Below, one piece after another: positions 8,967 through 16,674 of a stretch of 64,000 bases of DNA. The position numbers and the translations under genes are program-made. The DNA is from Ignatzschineria indica (GTDB lineage Bacteria > Pseudomonadota > Gammaproteobacteria > Cardiobacteriales > Wohlfahrtiimonadaceae). The notes beneath the pieces were generated by a model. That model ran no database searches and was not told where the DNA came from. It saw nothing but the letters and a program-made list of their open reading frames with translations. The stretch's first letter is position 1. The number at the start of each line of letters is the position of its first letter. The stretch is from NCBI RefSeq assembly GCF_003121925.1, contig NZ_QEWR01000002.1, positions 806,001 to 870,000 on the forward strand, in the 5' to 3' direction.

Positions 8967-8995
8967 ATAATCCTGTAAGAATTATGGGTGAGCAA

Positions 8996-9748
8996 TTATT
9001 GGAAGAGTTGCTCTAAAATCTCATCAGAGATATCCGCATTAGAGTAGACCTTCTGAACATCATCGAGGTTTTCTAACGCTTCCACCATCGCCATCACTTT
9101 CTTCGCAGCTTCAAGATCGATCGAGACGTTATTATCAGCATATTGTGTGACTTCTGAATCTTCCGGCTCTAAACCTGCTTCAACCATCGCATTATGTACA
9201 TCGACATAGCTCTGCGGTGTGGTTAAGACCTCAATAGAACCATCTTCATCAACAATCACATCTTCTGCACCGGCATTAATCGCCGCTTCCATAATCGCAT
9301 CTTCATCTGAATTTTCAGGATAGGAGAGAACGCCCAATTCTCTAAACTGGAAAGCAACAGAACCATCAGTTCCTAAATTGCCACCATATTTAGTAAAAGC
9401 ATGACGCACTTCCCCAGCGGTACGATTACGATTATTAGAGAGGCAATCGACCATCACGGCAACGCCGCCGGCACCATAACCTTCATAACGGATCTCTTCA
9501 TCAGGAGGACCATCGGTAATACCAAGACCACGATTCACGGCCCGCTCAATCGTATCCTTTGGCATATTTGCAGCATAAGCGCGATCAATCGCAAGGCGAA
9601 GACGTGGATTAGTATCTGGATCGCCATTTCCTGATGTTCTGACTGCAATTGTGATCTCACGGATCAATTTGGTAAAAACTTTACCGCGTTTTTTATCTTG
9701 AGCACCTTTACGATGCTGTATATTTGCCCATTTACTGTGACCTGCCAT
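8996..9748 (-). CDS. yebC: YebC/PmpR-family DNA-binding protein
   Basis: This 250-residue protein belongs to the TACO1/YebC family. Members bind DNA as regulators in some species and help ribosomes through proline runs in others; which applies here cannot be read from the sequence. The family start AGHSKWANIQHRKGAQDKKRGK is intact, followed by FTKLIREITIAVR, NPRLRLAIDRAYAANMPKDT and YEGYGAGGVAVMV. It is the first gene of the yebC-ruvC-ruvA operon. The region upstream (9749-10173) separates it from the divergent lysO gene. Confidence 0.95.
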   Translation of the reverse strand: MAGHSKWANIQHRKGAQDKKRGKVFTKLIREITIAVRTSGNGDPDTNPRLRLAIDRAYAANMPKDTIERAVNRGLGITDGPPDEEIRYEGYGAGGVAVMVDCLSNNRNRTAGEVRHAFTKYGGNLGTDGSVAFQFRELGVLSYPENSDEDAIMEAAINAGAEDVIVDEDGSIEVLTTPQSYVDVHNAMVEAGLEPEDSEVTQYADNNVSIDLEAAKKVMAMVEALENLDDVQKVYSNADISDEILEQLFQ

Positions 9749-10173
9749 ATATCTACCTTATTGTGACAAGATTGATAAAAGAAAAGAGTAATAACGAATT
9801 TATAAAGAGAGCATTTTACCATAAAAGATGATAAACAAATGAACGATTAACAGATAGAGGATCAACTAACTTTCGATTAAGCAATAGAAAAACAATAGAA
9901 AAGCAAATTAAAGAGCCGATAACAACTCTTTGCATATCGCTTCTAATAACGGTTTCTCTCATGGTTTCTCTCTTATGATTTATTCTTATAAACTTCTCTT
10001 ATAATCTCTGCGATCATCATAAAAGGAAAGATGAAAATCACTCTCTTCTCCCGCTATTATCTGTTAAGCTATAACGCGCAATAGTTAGCTCACAATTGTC
10101 TGACAAGATTGCCGTAAATTGGTTAGGTTCTATCCTATTTCCCTTAGCTCTTACCGATAGCGTCTCTAAAATT
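9749..10173. other. Divergent intergenic region between yebC and lysO
   Basis: This 425-base AT-rich stretch should hold promoters for both divergent genes. I see no reading frame, no lysine riboswitch fold that I could recognise, and no GC-rich repeat module. TTG at 10096 is in frame with lysO but gives an unneeded 26-residue extension. Confidence 0.5.
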
Positions 10174-11076
10174 ATGCTCCAAACACTGACTTGGGTTCTC
10201 CTTCCGCTGCTCATTGGCTTTGCCATTCCCCTTAAGAAGCGCGCATTGATTAAGCTTGTCGATCATCTTCTGATCTCGCTGATCTACATTATTCTCTTTA
10301 TCATGGGGTTAAATCTAGCAGCAATCCCCGATCTGTGGCACCAATTACAGTCGATCTTTGGTAAGACACTACTCTTTATTGTCTTAATCTTAGGGTTAAA
10401 TATGATTGCCCTAATCTTTCTCGATAAGCAACTTCCCTTTCCACTGAAACCGGGTTCTGTCAAAAAAGAGTCCACCTGGAAGGCGCTTCTAGGCTCCTCT
10501 AAGCTTATTGGCGCCATTATTTTAGGTCTTATTGTAGGTTTAATCGCCAACCAATATATCTATCTTCCCGAACATTTAGCAGAGATTGCCCTTATGATTC
10601 TACTTGCCTGTGTGGGTCTACAGCTTCGAGCAAGTGGGGTTCATCTTAAAGCCGTGCTTTTAAACCGTTATGGACTTATTCTGAGCTTCTTCTTTATCCT
10701 CTCCTCCTTTGCCGGTGGGATAATTGCTGCGCTCATTTTACAGATGCCTATTACTCATGGATTAGCAATTAGCTCTGGATTTGGTTGGTATTCACTCTCT
10801 ACCATTATTCTTCAAGATGCCCATGGTCCGATCTTAGGATCAATCGCCTTCTTTAATGATCTTTTCCGCGAGTTTTTCGCTTTTATGGTGATTCCGCTAC
10901 TGATGGCACGCTATCCATTAACCGCAGTTGGATCGGGTGGCGCAACCTCTCTCGATTTTGTTTTACCGGTCATTCAAAGAACCGGCGGCGCACAAGTTGT
11001 CCCTATTGCGATTAGCTTCGGCTTTATCACCAATATCCTAGCGCCGATCTTTTTAGTCTTTTTTGCAAATCTCTAA
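10174..11076 (+). CDS. lysO: L-lysine exporter, LysO family
   Basis: The 300-residue inner-membrane protein matches LysO (YbjE, formerly DUF340), which exports lysine and related compounds. Eight or more hydrophobic segments are visible. Family blocks include VLLPLLIGFAIPLKKRALIK at the N-terminus, ILLACVGLQLRASGVHLK, SGFGWYSLSTIIL, GSIAFFNDLFREFFAFMVIP and LDFVLPVIQRTGGAQVVP. I start it at ATG 10174 because the E. coli protein begins just before the same first membrane helix; a TTG 78 bases upstream would add a non-conserved extension. A GC-rich repeat (11121-11284) lies after the stop. Confidence 0.9.
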   Translation: MLQTLTWVLLPLLIGFAIPLKKRALIKLVDHLLISLIYIILFIMGLNLAAIPDLWHQLQSIFGKTLLFIVLILGLNMIALIFLDKQLPFPLKPGSVKKESTWKALLGSSKLIGAIILGLIVGLIANQYIYLPEHLAEIALMILLACVGLQLRASGVHLKAVLLNRYGLILSFFFILSSFAGGIIAALILQMPITHGLAISSGFGWYSLSTIILQDAHGPILGSIAFFNDLFREFFAFMVIPLLMARYPLTAVGSGGATSLDFVLPVIQRTGGAQVVPIAISFGFITNILAPIFLVFFANL

Positions 11077-11120
11077 TCACTTGTAAAAGGTTTTAACAGA
11101 CTCTAAGACGATTTCTGGAG

Positions 11121-11284
11121 TCGCGAGAACCAACTATTTCGCTCTTATCACTCCTGCATGCCCGCTTGGTCGGCATCTCTAATGTCAGGAAAATAGCGTT
11201 AAAATGATGATATTTGTTGGTGATAAAAGATCACCAACTGCCGGCGCGTGAGTTTTGAAAGAACGCGATGGTAAGATCCGGCAG
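11121..11284. repeat. Single X-Y pair of the 47-bp mosaic repeat (locus B)
   Basis: One X module (11121-11167) and one Y module (11238-11284), both 47 bp, sit 70 bases apart between the convergent genes lysO and the MetI-like gene. X is worn: its stem ends are TCGCGAG and CCCGCTT instead of a perfect inverted repeat. Y keeps a perfect CTGCCGG / CCGGCAG pair. Orientation is the same as at 15718-16544 and opposite to array A. Confidence 0.9.
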
Positions 11285-11329
11285 CGTTCAGCCCTTTTAT
11301 ATCAATCAGATGAGTGTTAATCGATGAAT

Positions 11330-12121
11330 TTAAGAACGGCGATTACGAATCAAATAATCAAGATCATTCGGGAGATTCTCTCGGCGTTGATCCTTCGATG
11401 AATCCTGCTCCTTAAATAGATGGTCAATCTCCTCTTTATCCGGCGCTGAGAACTCTTTAGATTTAAAAGCATTCTCTTCGCTCTTCTTGATTGCCTCCTC
11501 CTTTTTCTTGATTAACTGCTGCCGTAAAATAACGAACATTGATCCAAAGAATACTTTAATCATGATTAAGAAGAACAGATAGATCACCGAAACAACTATC
11601 ACCGCTTCCGGCACAATAGGCATCGATAGATCGAGAACAAAAGTGACCAATCCCCCCATCTTTAATAATCCTAACGTTGCACTACCGGCAAGAAGTGCAA
11701 TCAGTAGTGCTTCGATCCCCTTTAAAACAGCTATCGGTAACGCCTCTTCCTCTTCAATAGCAGAGATTCGACTAAGAATCTGATAGGCAAAGAAAAAGAC
11801 TCCCCAAATCGTTAAAATTAACTGCCCATTACTTGCCCCTTTTGTGCTTCCATAGAGCGATGATGACCAAGGAAGTAGGAGAAGTGCAAAGAGAATAAGA
11901 GGATAACTCCCAACGAGTGAAACAATCAGACGAAGCGGTAGAAAGAACGTTGCAAGCTTTCGATGTCGCGAGACACCGAAGAGAAGGAGCGATAAGAATG
12001 CGCCGGCAATCGTCGCGATAAAGGCTGATCCTAATACAATCTCAATCGTCGCAAGTGTCCCCTCATAAAGGGGGGCTGACATCTGCCCGATCCATCTTTG
12101 AATGCTGCCTAAACTAACCAT
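11330..12121 (-). CDS. Orphan MetI-like ABC permease or membrane protein
   Basis: The 263-residue protein has about five membrane helices in residues 15-210 and then a charged, Lys/Glu-rich tail of about 50 residues ending DLDYLIRNRRS. The start, LYEGTLATIEIVLGSAFIATIAGAFLSLLLF, resembles the first helix of MetI-type methionine permeases, and AIEEEEALPIAVLKGIEALL sits where the EAA loop would be, but the EAA loop glycine and the usual GxGxLGD-type end are not preserved. No ATPase or binding-protein gene is adjacent. It could be a permease working with distant partners or a repurposed relative. Confidence that it is a real gene is high; confidence in function is low. Confidence 0.6.
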   Translation of the reverse strand: MVSLGSIQRWIGQMSAPLYEGTLATIEIVLGSAFIATIAGAFLSLLLFGVSRHRKLATFFLPLRLIVSLVGSYPLILFALLLLPWSSSLYGSTKGASNGQLILTIWGVFFFAYQILSRISAIEEEEALPIAVLKGIEALLIALLAGSATLGLLKMGGLVTFVLDLSMPIVPEAVIVVSVIYLFFLIMIKVFFGSMFVILRQQLIKKKEEAIKKSEENAFKSKEFSAPDKEEIDHLFKEQDSSKDQRRENLPNDLDYLIRNRRS

Positions 12122-12233
12122 CTTCTCTCTCCATTAAGCTTCTACCACTGATCTTAAGTCAAAAATCGATCTCTAGCATATAGATATTGAGGAGTAATGC
12201 GATCGAGTCATCGCCTCAATATTGCATACCCCT

Positions 12234-12274
12234 AAAAAAAAGCAGTATCAACATCTCTCGATATCGATACTGCT
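12234..12274 (-). terminator. Terminator of the nucleoside hydrolase-MFS operon
   Basis: AGCAGTATC (12241-12249) pairs with GATACTGCT (12266-12274). On the minus strand the stem is followed by a run of eight T. It lies about 130 bases past the MFS stop codon. Confidence 0.8.
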
Positions 12275-12342
12275 CTATTATGCCATGATCAATAATGCAA
12301 TAACCCACTTTATGATCATGATGATCTCTTAAGATTCTATTT

Positions 12343-12409
12343 AATGTCTTATTCGAATGTCTTATTCGAATGTCTTATTCGAAAAACTTATTCAAAAAAA
12401 CCTTATTCA
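12343..12409. repeat. 13-bp tandem repeat overlapping the MFS stop codon
   Basis: Three perfect copies of AATGTCTTATTCG (12343, 12356, 12369) are followed by two degenerate copies. The last lies over the end of the MFS gene, whose stop codon (complement of TTA at 12403-12405) is part of the repeat core CTTATTC. The array looks like serial duplication of the gene's 3' end. Confidence 0.9.
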
Positions 12410-13824
12410 GCGCCCGCAACCTCTGCACTAAGAGGTTTAGGAATTAAGAAAGAGACTAAAAGGGCAACAACCGTAATAATCAGCCCTAATAACATCCCAT
12501 TGCCATACCCCTGCAAAAGATCACTACTCAATACCAACATTGCCGGTAAGAGCGCAAAACTTAAGCCTGCACCAATATGGAATGCTGCAGCATTCATACC
12601 CGGCAAAAAGCCCGGATTATCTTCTGGTGAAAGAACAACGCCTAAACCATTGAGCATAATATTCGCTGTTCCGGCATACATCACCCCAATCAATAGCGTC
12701 CCTAAAATCAGAATAGTCAGAGAGCCTAAACCAAAGAGCATCAAGATCAAAATTCCTATGATACTCCCGATCAAACCAAAACGAAGAATACGATTATAAC
12801 CCCAAATAGGTGCTAGTTTCCCCATAAAAGGTCCGACTAACCACCCAATTAAAGCGTAAGGTGCTAGCAGATAGATCGCTGTCTTATTCGCAGTAAAGTC
12901 AAAACCGATCTCTCCATTTTGCGCAAAAGAGACCACTAAACCATTCACAACGGCAAAGATACCGGTCATCGTCAGAACCGTAGTTAAAAGCAGAGCCCAA
13001 GTCGAACGCTCTTTAAGATGCTCCACCGTAACGAGTGGCTCACCAATACGCTTCTCAATCTGAATAAAGAAGAGAAAAGAGAGAATCGCAACAATAATAG
13101 AGATTGCGACAATCCACCAGTTAGCATGTGTAATCTTCCCTGCTTCATTAAAGGCTACTAAGAATCCAGCAAGGGTAATGACCAAAAAGAGAACGCCAAA
13201 CCAATCCATCTTCTGTCCAGCTGATGGTTTTGTCTCTCTCACACCTTTGAGAATAAAGGGGAGCGTGATAAGACCAACAGCAGCGATAAACCAGAATACG
13301 GGGCGGAAACCAAAGTGAGTGGCAATAAATCCACCTAAGAAAGCATCAATCCCGGCGATTCCACCATTAACAGCAGTAATAATCCCCATCAACATCCCGT
13401 AACGTTTTGGATCATTCACTTCAGCATGGAGCATCAACAGACAGAGCGGAACAACAGGTCCTGAAAAGCCTTGAATAATGCGTGATACGAAGTAGAGCTC
13501 GATATTAGGCGTAATGGCTGAAAGTACACCACCAATCGTTGTCACAAAGATTAAAATAAAGAGGATCTTACGGCGACCGACAATATCACTTAAACGTGGA
13601 ATAAAGATAGAAAAGAGCGCCGCTGACATAAAGAAGGCTGTTTGTGAAAGCCCTATCGTTGCCTCTGATGTATCAAGCGCACCGGCAATGGTCACTAATA
13701 CCGGGTTGAGCATGGTTGCATTGAGCTGGAAAGCCATACAGGCCATCAAGAGCGCAACCATAAGAGGAACCACACTCCGTGGTTCCGTCACCTCGGCAGA
13801 TTTTGTAATATCATTCTGCGTCAT
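12403..13824 (-). CDS. MFS transporter, probably for nucleosides or bases
   Basis: The 473-residue protein has 12 to 14 hydrophobic segments and the MFS signature between helices 2 and 3 (RLSDIVGRRKILF), plus RIIQGFSGPVVPL further on. Length and layout resemble drug/H+ antiporter-type carriers. Its start overlaps the end of the nucleoside hydrolase gene by 14 bases and has GAGGTGG nine bases upstream, so the two are translated together; the context suggests it imports the nucleosides that the hydrolase cleaves. That substrate is inferred from the neighbour, not from residues. The 3' end runs into a 13-bp tandem repeat. Confidence 0.8.
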   Translation of the reverse strand: MTQNDITKSAEVTEPRSVVPLMVALLMACMAFQLNATMLNPVLVTIAGALDTSEATIGLSQTAFFMSAALFSIFIPRLSDIVGRRKILFILIFVTTIGGVLSAITPNIELYFVSRIIQGFSGPVVPLCLLMLHAEVNDPKRYGMLMGIITAVNGGIAGIDAFLGGFIATHFGFRPVFWFIAAVGLITLPFILKGVRETKPSAGQKMDWFGVLFLVITLAGFLVAFNEAGKITHANWWIVAISIIVAILSFLFFIQIEKRIGEPLVTVEHLKERSTWALLLTTVLTMTGIFAVVNGLVVSFAQNGEIGFDFTANKTAIYLLAPYALIGWLVGPFMGKLAPIWGYNRILRFGLIGSIIGILILMLFGLGSLTILILGTLLIGVMYAGTANIMLNGLGVVLSPEDNPGFLPGMNAAAFHIGAGLSFALLPAMLVLSSDLLQGYGNGMLLGLIITVVALLVSFLIPKPLSAEVAGAE

Positions 13825-14767
13825 AATCCACCTCGCCGATATGCTCTAATGCTTCGACTATGAGATCCCAAAAGTAAGCGTGATTTAATTTCACTGCAAC
13901 CTGCGTATGGCAATCTTCACTCGGTGGCATACGGAAATCAGCAACCGTCATTCCAAGTGTTAATGTCCCTGTCAACTCAATATCGACCGGCACTTTCTGT
14001 GTCGTCATCACCGCAGGATCGATCACATAGGCAACCGCACAGGGGTCATGAACCGGCGGATAGATAAATCCTTGCGCTTTTTCATAAAGCACACCAAAGT
14101 GTTCCAATAGTTCCACCACAAATTTTGCCGGCTTTGTGCCAATCTGTGCAATTTTCTCAATTACATCGGGAGTTGCTAAAGCTTGATGCGTTAAATCGAG
14201 GCCTACCATCGTTAAAGGCCATTTTTCATTAAAGACAATATGGGCCGCTTCTGGATCAATTTTAATATTAAATTCAGCAACGGCACTCCAGTTTCCAACA
14301 TGATAGCCACCGCCCATTAAAACAACCTCTTTCACAAGCGAGGCGATCTTGGGCTCTTTACGGACTGCCATCGCAATATTAGTCAAGCCACCAGTTGGAA
14401 CTAATGTTACTGTCTTTGGTGGATGGCTAAGAATAGTCTCAATAATGAGGTCGACCGCATGACGCGAATCGAGTTCAAGATCAGGTTCTGGCAATGTTGG
14501 GCCATCTAAACCCGATTCCCCATGAACATCAGGAGCAATCTCCACATCACGCACTAGTGGTCTTGAGCAGCCTGCGGCAAATGGAACGCCGACAATATTG
14601 GCAACTTTTGCCAATCCTAAAGCATTACGGGTCACCTTCTCTAATGTCTGATTTCCTACAACGGTCGTGACCGCTAAGAGTTCGATATTGGGATTCCCAT
14701 GCGCTAAAAGAAGTGCAATGGCATCATCATGCCCAGGATCACAATCTAAAATGATTTTCTTGACCAT
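13811..14767 (-). CDS. Inosine/uridine-preferring nucleoside hydrolase
   Basis: This 318-residue enzyme splits the N-glycosidic bond of ribonucleosides to give free base and ribose. The calcium-binding aspartate cluster DCDPGHDDAIALLLAHGN is at residues 8-25; VLMGGGYHVGN, AEFNIKIDPEAAHIVF and IYPPVHDPCAVAYV carry the other metal and ribose ligands. I use ATG 14767 because GAGG then sits eight bases away; ATG 14773 would leave only two. It is the first gene of a two-gene operon with the MFS carrier. It is of the RihA/RihB/IunH type, but base preference cannot be told. Confidence 0.92.
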   Translation of the reverse strand: MVKKIILDCDPGHDDAIALLLAHGNPNIELLAVTTVVGNQTLEKVTRNALGLAKVANIVGVPFAAGCSRPLVRDVEIAPDVHGESGLDGPTLPEPDLELDSRHAVDLIIETILSHPPKTVTLVPTGGLTNIAMAVRKEPKIASLVKEVVLMGGGYHVGNWSAVAEFNIKIDPEAAHIVFNEKWPLTMVGLDLTHQALATPDVIEKIAQIGTKPAKFVVELLEHFGVLYEKAQGFIYPPVHDPCAVAYVIDPAVMTTQKVPVDIELTGTLTLGMTVADFRMPPSEDCHTQVAVKLNHAYFWDLIVEALEHIGEVDYDAE

Positions 14768-15213
14768 ATTCATTACCTCATATTGTCCTATTCAAAAGTG
14801 ACTACACTACTGACTACACTACAATTTTAGAGTGCTATGATGACATTGTCATTAAAGCTTCTCATTCAATTGCCAGCCCGACTGTGAAAAGAGTGCATTA
14901 TACAGTGGTTAGCGCTCTCTTTACCTAAAGATATTGACTACATTTTGACCTTTCGCAAAGAATAACACAACACTTTCTCCCTCCACTTCCTAGATTTTAG
15001 CACTCAATGTTGCTGAAAATGCTACTCATCGTCGAGATACGTTAAAGATAAGTTAGAAGAGAAGTGGTATTAAAAGTTGTACTTCAGAGGAATACCATAT
15101 AATATATAAATTCATATATTATTTACCCATTAGCCTATAAACTATTAGTCTATAAACCCAAATAAGAATTCAAATAACTCATCAGAACAACCTAATAAAT
15201 AGAGGAGCTTCAT
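14768..15213. other. Divergent intergenic region with 12-bp and 15-bp duplications
   Basis: This 446-base AT-rich region separates the divergent nucleoside hydrolase and DUF2892 genes and must hold both promoters. It contains two copies of TGACTACACTAC (14799-14810, 14811-14822) and a 15-base near-duplicate ATTAGCCTATAAACT / ATTAGTCTATAAACC near 15130-15160. I see no gene in it. Confidence 0.6.
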
Positions 15214-15399
15214 ATGAAAAAGAATATTGGAACACTCGATGCAACTATTCGTATCATCGTTGGCATCATCATCTTAAGTTTAGTCTTTATTGGTCCTAAA
15301 TCACTTTGGGGCTTGATCGGTTTAGTTCCACTTTTAACAGGAATTATCCGCTACTGCCCACTCTACCCTGTTTTAGGTATCAATACTTGTAAGAAGTAA
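15214..15399 (+). CDS. Small DUF2892 inner-membrane protein
   Basis: This 61-residue protein has the DUF2892 pattern: KKNIGTLDATIRIIVGIIIL, a second helix LWGLIGLVPLLTGIIRYCPL, and CPLYPVLGINTCKK. Two membrane helices make up most of it. The two cysteines (YCPLYPVLGINTC) are conserved in the family, which is also found as the C-terminal part of the YgaP rhodanese. AGAGGAG lies eight bases before the ATG and a strong hairpin terminator follows, so it is a single-gene unit. Its role is unknown. Confidence 0.88.
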   Translation: MKKNIGTLDATIRIIVGIIILSLVFIGPKSLWGLIGLVPLLTGIIRYCPLYPVLGINTCKK

Positions 15400-15413
15400 C
15401 AGCTGTAAAAAGG

Positions 15414-15451
15414 AATAGTCGCTCTAATCCCCCATCAGAGCGACTATTTTT
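15414..15451 (+). terminator. Terminator of the DUF2892 gene
   Basis: AATAGTCGCTCT (15414-15425) pairs perfectly with AGAGCGACTATT (15437-15448) around an 11-base loop, followed by a T run. It starts 15 bases after the stop codon. Confidence 0.9.
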
Positions 15452-15717
15452 ATATAAAGTATCACACCTCTTTAAAAGCCTTTGAGAGTTAGATCTACGT
15501 TCCCTTAAGCTATGCATTGCCAATCCCTATACTACTTTGCAACGCTCTAACTGATCCCTCTTATAAGGCTCTTTTTTATTTCTATTTTATTCTTATTTTA
15601 TTATTTGCTTGTAGATCGCTTATTGCCGGCATGCAATTGATGGAAGTATGCAGTTGTGATCTCCAGCAATTCAACAGCTTCCGTTTTCATGCATACTCTC
15701 TAAGACGATTTCTGGAG

Positions 15718-16544
15718 CCGCGGGAACCGACTATTTCGCTCTTATCACTACTGCATGCCCGCAGTTAGGCCTCTCTGATGCCTATTGCCGGCGCGTGATT
15801 TTTGGAAGAATGCGATGGTGAAATCCGGCACCTCATCAGCCCTATTTATTTCAATAAATTAATTATTTTTCCGGCGATAAAAGATCACCGACTGCCGGCG
15901 CGTGATTTTTGGAAGAATGCGATGGTGAGATCCGGCAGCGTTCAGCTTTTGTTGTCTTAATGAATCATTCTTAAGAAAGTTCATGGAGCCGCGGGAAACG
16001 ACCATTTCGCTCTTTTTACCCCTGCATGCCCGCAGTTAGGCATCTCTGATGCCTTTTGCCGGCACGTGATTACTTAAAAGCATGCAAAAGTGAAATCCGG
16101 CATCTCATCAGCCCTATTTATTTCAATAAATCAATTATTTTTCCGGCGATAAAAGATCACCGACTGCCGGCGCGTGATTTTTAAAAAAAATGCGGTAGTA
16201 AAATCCGGCAGCGTTCAGCTTTTGTTGTCTTAATGAATCATTCTTAAGAAAGTTCATGGAGCCGCGGGAAACGACCATTTCGCTCTTTTTACCCCTGCAT
16301 GCCCGCAGAATGCCATCAATGATGCTGAGAGAAACCAGATCTACAGAAAACCATGATTGAGATGATGATCGGTAATCGAGAGATCGCCTTTTGCCGGCGC
16401 AAGATTTCTGGAAGAATGCGATGATGAAATCCGGCATCTCATCAGCCCTATTTATTTCAATAAATCAATCATTTTTCCGACGATAAAAGATCACCGACTG
16501 CCGGCGCGTGATTTTTGGAAGAATGCGATGGTGAAATCCGGCAG
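15718..16544. repeat. Mosaic array of 47-bp X and Y modules (locus C)
   Basis: Three X modules (15718-15764, 15989-16035, 16262-16308) and six Y modules (15785-15831, 15892-15938, 16056-16103, 16164-16211, 16391-16437, 16498-16544) occupy the space between the convergent DUF2892 and argD genes. All are 47 bp except two Y copies of 48. Gaps between neighbours are 20, 60, 50, 20, 60, 50, 82 and 60 bases. The order X-Y-Y is repeated three times. The 20-base gap at 16036-16055 contains the hairpin GGCATC-TCT-GATGCC. Long near-identical blocks between the three repeats suggest duplication or gene conversion. Short reading frames here are repeat artefacts. Confidence 0.95.
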
Positions 16545-16612
16545 CGTTCAGCCCCTTTTATCTCAATATCTTAAATCACTAAAGTGACGACATTACCCCT
16601 TAATAGCGATAA

Positions 16613-16639
16613 TAAAAAATCGCACCTAATGTGCGATTT
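16613..16639 (-). terminator. Terminator of argD
   Basis: AAATCGCAC (16617-16625) pairs with GTGCGATTT (16631-16639) around a 5-base loop; on the minus strand it runs into six T. It lies 36 bases past the argD stop. Confidence 0.85.
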
Positions 16640-16674
16640 CATAATACTTTATACTTCCAATGATCCCTGAAGCT

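Noticed and set aside
9749-10173. Possible lysine riboswitch upstream of lysO.
   Set aside because: I could not find the conserved core or a terminator-antiterminator pair.
15758-16060. GTTAGGC after X modules looked like the R' box of integron attC sites (GTTRRRY).
   Set aside because: It is present at only two X copies, the matching RYYYAAC box is missing upstream, no integrase or cassette genes are present, and other copies have unrelated bases at this place.
16135-16437. Open minus frame of 100 codons within repeat locus C.
   Set aside because: It reads through several copies of the 47-bp modules, and the translated segments repeat with the modules; it is an artefact of the repeat.
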